Positions 6,606 to 14,200 of a stretch of DNA of 18,221 nucleotides are shown here, piece by piece. Within the stretch, counting starts at the first letter, position 1, and every line of letters starts with the position of its first letter. Origin of the DNA: FEN-1297 sp046704565 (GTDB lineage: Bacteria; Bacteroidota; Ignavibacteria; Ignavibacteriales; Ignavibacteriaceae); contig JBJKRP010000059.1 in assembly GCA_046704565.1 (NCBI GenBank), positions 1-18,221 on the forward strand, written 5' to 3'. The position numbers and the translations under genes are program-made. Below the pieces are notes generated by a model. That model saw only the letters and a program-made list of their open reading frames with translations, was not told where the DNA came from and searched no databases.

Positions 6606-7331
6606 ATGGCAAAATATAATTGGTTCACAGGGAATGTTGTAAAGATATTAGATGAAACGCCTGCGGTTAAGAGATTTTTTATAAAGATACCGTCGCTGGA
6701 TGAGTTTGATTTTAAGCCGGGTCAGTTTGTAATTCTTGATCCTGAAAGAAAGTACAACCTTCCTTCGCGGGAGTATTCTATCGCATCGCCGCCGGGCAAC
6801 GGGAATGTAATTGAACTGATTATTGTTTTGAATGAGCAAGGAAAGCTCACCCCGTTTCTCTTTAACGAAATCAGGGTTGGTTCTGAAATTCAAGTATCAA
6901 GCGCACTCGGAAAGTTTCTTCTTCCGGAGGAAATTGAAAGAGAACTTTGTTTAATATGTACCGGCGTCGGTATTGCACCGCTCAGGTCGATGTATCTTCA
7001 TATTTTGAAAAATAAAATTTCTCATAAAGATATTAATCTTGTTTTCGGGACGAGAAGAATTAACGACATGTGCTATCCTGAAGAACTTTACCAATTGGAA
7101 AAAGAATTTGCCTCATTTCATTTTTATCCTGTCCTTTCGAGAGAAACTTCTGCGGAATGGAAAATGAAAAAAGGTTACGTCCACCAGATTTATCGTGAGT
7201 TGTATGCCGATAAACGCCCGGCGTACTTTTATATCTGCGGCTGGAAAAACATGATACTCCAGGCAAGAGACAACCTCCTTGCAATGGGCTACGATAGAAA
7301 CAGCATCAAGTTTGAGCTTTACGATAAATAG
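6606..7331 (+). CDS. Ferredoxin-NADP+ reductase-like FAD/NAD(P) oxidoreductase
   Basis: A 241-residue two-domain flavoprotein that moves electrons between NAD(P)H and a one-electron carrier such as ferredoxin or flavodoxin. The FAD-binding barrel carries FKPGQFVIL (36-44) and the flavin-contacting REYSIASPP (55-63). The nucleotide domain carries CTGVGIAPLRSM (118-129) and YICGWKNM (209-216). The protein ends in FELYDK, close to the aromatic C-terminus that stacks on the flavin in bacterial FNRs. There is no iron-sulfur domain, so it needs a separate partner. GGAA lies very close to the ATG at 6606. Nothing next to it names the partner. The large activase-type protein further downstream needs low-potential electrons, but a connection is speculative. 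Confidence 0.85.
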   Translation: MAKYNWFTGNVVKILDETPAVKRFFIKIPSLDEFDFKPGQFVILDPERKYNLPSREYSIASPPGNGNVIELIIVLNEQGKLTPFLFNEIRVGSEIQVSSALGKFLLPEEIERELCLICTGVGIAPLRSMYLHILKNKISHKDINLVFGTRRINDMCYPEELYQLEKEFASFHFYPVLSRETSAEWKMKKGYVHQIYRELYADKRPAYFYICGWKNMILQARDNLLAMGYDRNSIKFELYDK

Positions 7332-7508
7332 TTCCTTGAAACATTAAGGCGGGTAGAAGGAAGTAGTTTGATTATAAATTCACGGTTGTGTATTATAAGG
7401 TCGGCGTTTGATTTCATTTTTTATTTTCTATCCAAATTTTTTTATTTGACGTACGGTAACTTTTCTACCAAACTGAAGTCTAAACAAATGTAAACCGAAA
7501 GATTTCCA

Positions 7509-7739
7509 ATGTGCAAAGAAATATACAAAGAGAGCGTTCATGCCGTATGTCCTCATTGTTCTAAAGAAATAGATATGGTCTGGGTCTGTAAAGTTGAGTC
7601 GGTAATTGGAACGAGATATATCTATTTCTGCAGCGAGTGCCAGAAGAATCTGGGAATATCAAGTCGGAAAAACTTTGAGGTAAGCTTTACAAATACTGCA
7701 ATTATGGCTAACGACAGAGCTGCCGGAAGTTTATATTGA
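7509..7739 (+). CDS. Small zinc-ribbon-like protein of unknown function
   Basis: The 76-residue product has two CxxC pairs, Cys14-Cys17 in VCPHC and Cys41-Cys44 in FCSEC. They are separated by 23 residues with a beta-like segment rich in aromatic residues, the layout of a zinc ribbon. The C-terminal 30 residues have no recognisable motif. GAAAG precedes the ATG at a suitable distance. The gene stands alone, with 177 bp before it and 253 bp after. I do not recognise the family. The regularly spaced cysteines support a real coding gene. Confidence 0.55.
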   Translation: MCKEIYKESVHAVCPHCSKEIDMVWVCKVESVIGTRYIYFCSECQKNLGISSRKNFEVSFTNTAIMANDRAAGSLY

Positions 7740-7846
7740 ATCACTTCGCATCTAAAGTATGATTGCTGCATAATTCGGGGGATATATTTCCGGTCAATAA
7801 GCCTATTTATTATGAACTCTAAAAAACTGACAATGCGGGTCACAGA

Positions 7847-7895
7847 TTTACTTTCGTAAAGTGAAATTAGCAAAGAAGCGTCGCTGACACTTTAC
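7847..7895 (+). repeat. Overlapping, mutually exclusive inverted repeats upstream of the mlaF-like gene
   Basis: GTAAAGTG (7856-7863) is exactly complementary to CACTTTAC (7888-7895), with a 24-nt spacer. Its first five bases can instead pair with TTTAC (7847-7851) across a TTTC loop. Both hairpins share the same strand segment about 100-140 nt before the ATPase gene. Confidence 0.45.
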
Positions 7896-7992
7896 TAAAT
7901 GTAGCTCATCAGCCATTCTCTCACTGTTAAAAAACTTATGACTTATTTTCAGTATTTTAAGAGGAAGAATTTTTTAAATTATAAGCTGCCCA

Positions 7993-8724
7993 ATGATTGA
8001 AATATCTAATCTGCACAAAAGCTTCGGCGATAAAAAAGTACTTTGCGGTGTTAATCTCCAAATCGATAAGGGTGAGACAATTGCGATAATCGGTAAAAGC
8101 GGCTGCGGTAAAAGCGTATTAATAAAACACATTGTAGGACTGCTTTATCCGGATGGGGGATTCGTTAAGGTTGAAGGGAAAGTAATATGCGAGCTTAATC
8201 CAAGGGACCTTTATGATATAAGAAAAAAGTTCGGTTTTCTCTTCCAGGGGGCTGCGCTTTTCGACTCCATGACTGTCGGCGAAAATGTTTCTCTGCCTCT
8301 CGTCGAGTCGAACAACAGCTTTTCAAAAAACGAAATTGAAAAAATAATTGCAGAAAAGCTCGAGTTGGTCGGACTGCCAGAAACTCAGAATTTAAAACCC
8401 GCCGAACTTTCGGGCGGAATGAAAAAGCGTGTTGGTCTTGCCAGAGCTTTAGTTACAAATCCCGACTATATCCTTTACGATGAGCCTACTACCGGTCTTG
8501 ATCCGATAATGTCCGATTCAATCGACAGCCTGATTAAAGAGCTTAGTCAGAAGTTAAGCGTGACGTCGGTTGTGGTTACACACGATATGTACAGCGTAAA
8601 AAATGTTGCTCATAAGGTTGCTATGATGCACGATGGCGTAATCCACTTTACCGGCTCGCCGGACGAACTACTGCAATCTACTGATGAGGCAGTTATCGAT
8701 TTCATCAAGAGGACATGGGTCTGA
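7993..8724 (+). CDS. mlaF: ABC transporter ATP-binding protein, MlaF type
   Basis: A 243-residue ATPase of the Mla/Mce lipid-transport family. It has Walker A GKSGCGKS (34-41) and a Q-loop region FLFQGAALFDSMTVGENV (82-99), whose sequence is characteristic of MlaF/Ttg2A. The signature is LSGGMKKR (139-146), Walker B ends in YDEPTTGLDP (162-171), and the switch histidine is His197. In Mla systems the ATPase drives phospholipid movement between the inner and outer membranes with the permease MlaE and the MCE-domain protein MlaD. Neither partner is next to this gene, so they must be encoded elsewhere if the system is complete. No good ribosome site stands directly before the ATG; AGAGGAAGAA lies too far upstream. 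Confidence 0.88.
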   Translation: MIEISNLHKSFGDKKVLCGVNLQIDKGETIAIIGKSGCGKSVLIKHIVGLLYPDGGFVKVEGKVICELNPRDLYDIRKKFGFLFQGAALFDSMTVGENVSLPLVESNNSFSKNEIEKIIAEKLELVGLPETQNLKPAELSGGMKKRVGLARALVTNPDYILYDEPTTGLDPIMSDSIDSLIKELSQKLSVTSVVVTHDMYSVKNVAHKVAMMHDGVIHFTGSPDELLQSTDEAVIDFIKRTWV

Positions 8725-8905
8725 GCAGACTTCGAAGTTCCGAATTTAATTTCCCCTTTATGTTGACTCCAATCTAAAAAATCCGGCACCCGGTATCCCG
8801 AATCAGCCATCTGTCTGACTATATTTTGTGTCACAGCTTCGCATGCAGGTAACATGTACGTTAGGGTTGCTTCTTCGAAATCTTTTAATTGATTAAGGGA
8901 TGTCT

Positions 8906-8911
8906 AAGGAG
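8906..8911 (+). promoter_or_regulatory. Ribosome binding site deciding the start of the 8921 gene
   Basis: AAGGAG lies 9 nt before the ATG at 8921. The earlier in-frame ATG at 8900 has only AAGGG touching it, so 8921 is the better start. Confidence 0.6.
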
Positions 8912-8920
8912 AAAAATGTT

Positions 8921-9289
8921 ATGTTAAAAGTTGTGTTTGTTTATGAGAGGCAGCAGAGCGAATTGCTGCCGAGGCTGCTTGAACTTCTGTTTAATTCGCA
9001 GAGAGGTATGACCGGGAATGGCAAGGACGTTCTTGCCCTGTTAAACCGGGAAAGTCCCAAGCTCGCTTTTTTCGAATTTGAAAAACCTTCGAACCTTGAA
9101 GGCGAGCTTAATAATTTTCTTAAAAATCTTGATGAAAATATCCGGCTGCGTATTTCCTTTATTAAAATAAGCCCTTCGAATTTCTTTTTGTTCAAAATTA
9201 TTCGTGAGAAAATTTTAAGCTCGATGAAAGACCGGTTTAGTCACCACGGCAAGGGAAGAGGCATTAAAGAAGCGTTTGTAAAAAGATAA
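8921..9289 (+). CDS. Unrecognised 122-residue protein
   Basis: I do not recognise a family. The product starts MLKVVFVYE, a beta-strand-like opening, followed by an amphipathic leucine-rich helix (about 11-24) and a segment with PKLAFFEFE. The last third is basic, ending with HHGKGRGIKEAFVKR. There is no signal peptide or membrane span, so it is likely cytoplasmic. The strand-helix-strand pattern resembles small alpha/beta regulatory folds, but no receiver aspartate motif is convincing. It lies 77 bp upstream of the DUF2721 gene on the same strand. The strong ribosome site supports translation. Confidence 0.6.
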   Translation: MLKVVFVYERQQSELLPRLLELLFNSQRGMTGNGKDVLALLNRESPKLAFFEFEKPSNLEGELNNFLKNLDENIRLRISFIKISPSNFFLFKIIREKILSSMKDRFSHHGKGRGIKEAFVKR

Positions 9290-9366
9290 TTTGATCTGGC
9301 TTATAGTATTTATTAGAATTAAATTTAGATCGATAAAAATTTAATTTAATAAATTGACAGGTAAAG

Positions 9367-9846
9367 ATGGGAAAGCCGATCTCAATTGTTGAGGTGATCC
9401 AGTTAATGCTTGCGCCGGGATTAATGATATCGGCATGCGGGCTGCTTCTTTTGGGGATGAACAACAAATACTCCCTGGTAGTAAACAGGATTCGCTTGTT
9501 GAATGAAGAAAGAAGAAAATTTTTTAGTAAGGCTGGCGAAAAAGATCTTGCATATGAAGAGGATGTCAGGCTGGAAAGTATATCGCTGCAGCTCAACCAT
9601 CTTGCTTTTAGGGTTAAACTTGTACGCAATGCGGTTTTATCCTATACATTTGCGGTTGCGCTTTTTGTTCTCACCTCGCTGTTTATCGGGCTTGAATTTG
9701 TCTGGGGAAACGAAAGCCTGAACTATTTAGTTACCGTTTTATTTCTTGCGGGCATGGTACTTGTCCTGGTAGGTGTAGTATTTGCAGCTTACGAAACCAA
9801 AAAAGGGTACGATATTATTCATCTTGAAGTTAAGATTGACGAATAA
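9367..9846 (+). CDS. DUF2721-family membrane protein
   Basis: A 159-residue protein with one hydrophobic segment at about 14-31 and two more at about 91-110 and 119-141. The cytoplasmic-looking loop contains NRIRLLNEERRKF (40-52), which resembles the conserved Arg-rich motif of DUF2721. The family's function is unknown. AGG stands a short distance before the ATG at 9367. The gene ends 24 nt before aat, so the two are probably co-transcribed. Confidence 0.75.
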   Translation: MGKPISIVEVIQLMLAPGLMISACGLLLLGMNNKYSLVVNRIRLLNEERRKFFSKAGEKDLAYEEDVRLESISLQLNHLAFRVKLVRNAVLSYTFAVALFVLTSLFIGLEFVWGNESLNYLVTVLFLAGMVLVLVGVVFAAYETKKGYDIIHLEVKIDE

Positions 9847-9870
9847 GTTTTTACTCGTTAAATTTGATTT

Positions 9871-10473
9871 ATGAATCGCCGGGTAAAAATAGAACAGCAG
9901 GACTTCCTAAAGCCGCTTAATATGATCAGGCTCTATTCCAGCGGAGCTTTCCCGATGGCTGACGAACTTACCGGCGAGATAAGCTGGTACATGCCTGAGA
10001 TCCGCACTATTATCCCTCTTAACAATTACAACGTGCCGCGTTCTTTAAGAAAAGAAATTCCCCGGTTGAACTTTGAAGTAAGATTTGATTTTGATTTTCT
10101 TCCCGTAGTAAAAGGCTGTGCTTCGCGAAAGAGGACCTGGATATCCGGCGAACTCATTGAGGCATACCTCCGGCTAAAGAATCTTGGTCATGTCCATACG
10201 GTTGAAGCATGGGAGAATAATAAATTGGTCGGCGGTCTTTACGGCATAACATATCAGGGCGCTTTCTTCGGAGAATCTATGTTTTCTCGTGTATCCCAGG
10301 CTTCCAAGTTTGCGTTGATTAAGCTGCTTGAACGCCTTAACGAAAAAGGATTTGTTCTTCTCGACGTACAGTACATGACCGAGCATCTTAGAATGTTCGG
10401 CGCTAAAGAGATTTCTTTCCGCGAGTATAACCAGCTTCTGATGAGGGCTAACGAAAAAGACTGCGAGTTTTAA
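9871..10473 (+). CDS. aat: Leucyl/phenylalanyl-tRNA-protein transferase
   Basis: A 200-residue enzyme of the bacterial N-degron pathway. It transfers Leu or Phe from aminoacyl-tRNA to proteins with an N-terminal Lys or Arg and so marks them for ClpS/ClpAP. The family signature is present in order: YSSGAFPM (22-29), SWYMPEIR (38-45), RTWI (88-91), the HTVEAWENNKLVGGLYG stretch (109-125), GESMFS (134-139), ASKFAL (144-149) and LLDVQYMTEHLRMFGA (163-178). The catalytic pair Glu156/Gln188 of E. coli corresponds to Glu135/Gln167 with the same 32-residue spacing. Length matches the short form of the family. It follows the DUF2721 gene by 24 nt. Confidence 0.93.
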   Translation: MNRRVKIEQQDFLKPLNMIRLYSSGAFPMADELTGEISWYMPEIRTIIPLNNYNVPRSLRKEIPRLNFEVRFDFDFLPVVKGCASRKRTWISGELIEAYLRLKNLGHVHTVEAWENNKLVGGLYGITYQGAFFGESMFSRVSQASKFALIKLLERLNEKGFVLLDVQYMTEHLRMFGAKEISFREYNQLLMRANEKDCEF

Positions 10474-10562
10474 GAAATCCTTTTGGCTCTATCCCGGAAA
10501 TTTTTTGAACGAATAGAAAGGATACGTAAGCAAATTTTTCTAAGATTATTTTTAAAACGAAT

Positions 10563-11087
10563 ATGCATCTAAAAGAAGCTGTTGATTTGATAAGACACAA
10601 CTCAATCTCCGGGTCTGTAGTTCAGACCTGGACCGATTTAGGCTGCGGCTCGGGCACTTTCACAGCGGCACTTGCAAATTTGCTTCCTGCAGGCAGCCTT
10701 ATCTACGCCGTTGATAAAAGTAAATCTTCTCTGGAAAAAATTCCTGAAGAAATAAATGATGTAAAAGTTAATAAGTTAAAGGAGGATTTTACAAAAGGAA
10801 AGATTCCCGGAAGCCTTGACGGGATACTGATGGCTAATTCGCTTCACTACGTCCGCGACAAAAGCTCTTTTATAAAAAAGATAAAAACTAATCTTAAACC
10901 GGGAGGCTTTTTCTTAATTATTGAATACGATTCGATGAGTTCAAATCCCTGGGTGCCGTATCCTGTAAATTTCAATTCATTAAAAATATTATTTGAAAGC
11001 GAAGGCTGCTGCTCAATTATAAAAATAAATGAAAGACCATCGGTCTTCAGAAGAGCAAATATCTATTCCTCCCTGATAAAAATTTAG
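10563..11087 (+). CDS. Small class I SAM-dependent methyltransferase
   Basis: The 174-residue product has the class I Rossmann fold. Motif I is TDLGCGSGTFT (24-34), the acidic end of strand 2 is Asp51 in YAVDKS, the post-motif strand is GILMANSLHYV (87-97), and motif III is LKPGG (111-115). These bind S-adenosylmethionine. The chain is short and has no N-terminal or inserted substrate domain, so the acceptor cannot be named. No strong ribosome site is visible before the ATG at 10563. It lies 89 nt after aat and 113 nt before the large activase gene. Confidence 0.8.
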   Translation: MHLKEAVDLIRHNSISGSVVQTWTDLGCGSGTFTAALANLLPAGSLIYAVDKSKSSLEKIPEEINDVKVNKLKEDFTKGKIPGSLDGILMANSLHYVRDKSSFIKKIKTNLKPGGFFLIIEYDSMSSNPWVPYPVNFNSLKILFESEGCCSIIKINERPSVFRRANIYSSLIKI

Positions 11088-11160
11088 ATAATTGAGAGCT
11101 CCAAAGCGCGTATACCTGCGGCAAATTAATTTCAGTATTACTATTGGAAAACCCGTTGCT

Positions 11161-11168
11161 TATATTTG
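11161..11168 (+). promoter_or_regulatory. Candidate Bacteroidota-type -7 box (TATATTTG) for the 1457-residue gene
   Basis: TATATTTG matches TAnnTTTG and ends 32 nt before the ATG at 11201. A TTGG at 11144-11147 is closer than the usual -33 element. A leader ORF of four codons (ATG at 11186, TAA at 11198-11200) lies between the box and the gene and abuts its start codon. Confidence 0.3.
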
Positions 11169-11200
11169 CATTTGGAATTTATACAATGACGACCTATTAA

Positions 11201-14200
11201 ATGAAGGAAAATATATCTTCCGGTAAACAAATCATCGGCGCCTGTCTTGGAGCCTCTTCAATTTCGTTCGTAAGAATAAAGGAGTCGGATGAGCACGTCA
11301 AGGTTGTGGACGTGCTGTCGCTTCCTCATAACGGTGATCCGCGAAGGACTTTCCGGGAGAAGCTTTCCAAATTCAATCCCGGTTCTGATCCGGTTGTGGT
11401 AACCGGAAGGAAATTTAGAAAGCTCGTTAAGTTTACAAATATTTCCGAACCCGAAGCTACGGAGAGCGCATTTACATTTCTTAATAAAAACCACGAATGT
11501 TTCTCCGCGATTGCATCTTTAGGAGGGGAGACCTTTATGGTTTATACTCTTGATGAAGAGGGAAAGATTTCAAACGTAATTACAAAAAACCAGTGCGCCT
11601 CCGGCACAGGAGAATTTTTCCTTCAGCAGATTAAAAGAATGGATTTAGGCATCAACGAAGTTGTGGAAATGGCAAAGGATGCCGAGCCATTTAAGGTTTC
11701 GGGAAGATGCTCGGTGTTCTGCAAGTCGGACTGCACACATGCACTGAACAAAGGTGTTGGGAAAGCCGAGGTTGCGGCGGGGCTGTCTTCGATGATGGCG
11801 GAAAAAGTAGAGGAGCTTCTTAAAAAAATTAAACCCGGCAAGGTAATGATTGTCGGAGGGGTTACAAAGAATTCCGTTGTTGTTGACTTCCTGAGAAATT
11901 CAATTAACCACGGAACGGAGATTTACATTCCTCCCGAAGCTTCCTACTTTGAGGCGCTCGGAGCCGCTGTTTATGGGCTTAAACACCGCGTGAATCTTTT
12001 TGAAAATGATGATGAAATTTTTATTTCACAAAAGAGTTCTTTTGTCTTTCACCAGCCGCTTAAAAGTCATGAGAGCAGAGTCATATTTAAATCGATGGAT
12101 AAAGGCAAGGCGGAAGATGGCGACGTTTGCATACTTGGGCTTGACGTCGGTTCTACAACAACTAAAGCCGTGGTAATAAGAAAGACCGACAATAAGATTT
12201 TAGGATCTGTCTATCTTTACACTCACGGCGATCCGGTCGAGGCTTCCAGGAAATGTTATGCAGAACTCTTAATACAGATTCCTGAAAAAATAAAAATTAT
12301 CGGCATAGGCACTACCGGTTCCGGGAGACAGATTGCAGGTCTTCACGCACTTACAGACGGCGTTATAAATGAGATTGTGGCGCATGCCGCCGCCGCCGTT
12401 TACTTTGACCCCGAAGTCGATACGATTTTTGAAATCGGCGGGCAGGACGCAAAGTACACTTATATTGTAAATAAAGTTCCTGCAGATTATGCAATGAACG
12501 AAGCTTGTTCTGCGGGGACAGGTTCATTCATCGAAGAGTCTGCCTATGAATCTCTCGGAATAAAAGTAACCGACATTGAGCCGATTGCAATGATGGGCGA
12601 GATGCCTCCAAACTTCAGCGACCAATGTTCTGCCTTTATCAGTTCAGATATTAAAACCGCACAGCAGGAAAATATTGCTAAGGACGATATCGTAGCCGGG
12701 CTGGTGTACTCTATCTGTATGAACTATGTAACCCGCGTGAAAGGGAACAGACCGGTTGGCAAAAAGATATTTATGCAGGGCGGAGTTTGTTACAATAAAG
12801 CTATACCTATAGCAATGGCTGCAATGACCGGCAAGGAAATAATCGTTCCGCCGGAACCCGGGTTAATGGGCGCATTTGGTGTTGCCCTTGAGGTAAAGGA
12901 AAAAATTGAGCTCGGATTGATGAATCCGGGTGAGTTTTTTCTGAAGCATCTTGCCGAAAGAGAGGTAAGCTACAGAAAGCCGTTCATTTGTTTTGGAGGA
13001 AAAGAAAAGTGCGATTTAGCCTGCTCAATCAATTTAATAAAAGTTGAAGGTAAAACTTATCCTTTCGGCGGGGCTTGTAATAAGTATTATAATGTTCTAA
13101 ACAAGACTAAAGTTGAAACGGAAAAGTTTGATTTTGTCCAGAGCCGTCAATATTTAATTTTCGAAAAGTACGCGCCTAAGGTAGATTTTCCCCGCGATGC
13201 AAAAACTGTCGGCATAAACCAATCGTTCCATACACATACAATTTATCCTTTGTACTACAATTTCTTTACGAGTCTCGGTTTTAAAGTTATTCTTTCAGAT
13301 AAGGTTGACGAGAAAGGATTGGAAAGAGAGAATACTTCATTCTGTTTTCCTGCCCAGTTGTCGCTCGGATTGTTTTTGGATTTGATAGAGAAAAATCCGG
13401 ATTATTATTTTATGCCGGAAATTTTTGAAATGTATGTTGAACCCGCGGAATCAATTGGTGGGGCTCCGTGTCATAATAGAATTGATACAAACTGCACCTG
13501 TGTTTTTGTCAGCGGAGAAACATTTTACCTTAAGCAGGCATTCAAAGATCTGATTGAAGATAAGAAAGTGGTTGCGCCTAAATTGAATTTTTCGGACGGC
13601 TTCGATAAAGAGGAGGAGAAATTTATCGCTGCAGCAAAGCAAATGGGAATTGCAGATGAGGAAAAAATTAAATCGGCTTTCTATTATGCTTTGAAAATGC
13701 AGGAAGAATTCCAGAAAGAATTTTTCGAGATGGGGGAGCGGTTCCTCGAATACTTAAAGCTTCATCCTGACGAGATGGCAATGGTTCTTGTTGGGAGACC
13801 TTATAATGCATTTACTGAAATTGCCGACAAAGGCATTCCTAAAAAATTTGCCTCGCGCGGTGTTTACGTCGTTCCGTTCGATATGTTTGACTACCGGGGA
13901 CAGAGGGTCGATGATAATCAGTACTGGGAAGGCGGAAAGAAGATTTTAAAAGCAGCCCGCATTATAAAAGATAATCCGCAACTGTTTGCAACTTACATCT
14001 CAAACTTTTCTTGCGGACCCGACTCAATGCTGCTGACAACATTCCGCTCAATCATGGGGACCAAGCCGTCATTGACGCTCGAGCTTGACGGACATACGGC
14101 GGATGCGGGAATAAATACGAGGATAGATGCCGCTCTCGATATTATAAAAAATTTCAGAAGAGTTCAGTATAAAATTAAAGACCCGGATTTTAGTGATTTC

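Noticed and set aside
7368..7396. Sigma-70-like TTGATT-N17-TATTAT promoter before the zinc-ribbon gene
   Set aside because: Spacing is good, but it would give a leader of over 100 nt, the -35 is only 4 of 6, and such AT-rich matches are common.
8729..8738. ACTTCGAAGT palindrome just after mlaF as a terminator
   Set aside because: It has no loop and no T-run, and ten bases are too few to call a terminator.
8610..8855. 81-residue minus-strand ORF over the end of mlaF and the following gap
   Set aside because: Half of it is antisense to a clear ATPase gene, and it has no recognisable motif or ribosome site.
9503..9721. 72-residue plus-strand ORF inside the DUF2721 gene
   Set aside because: It is an alternate frame of a gene with clear membrane segments and family motif.
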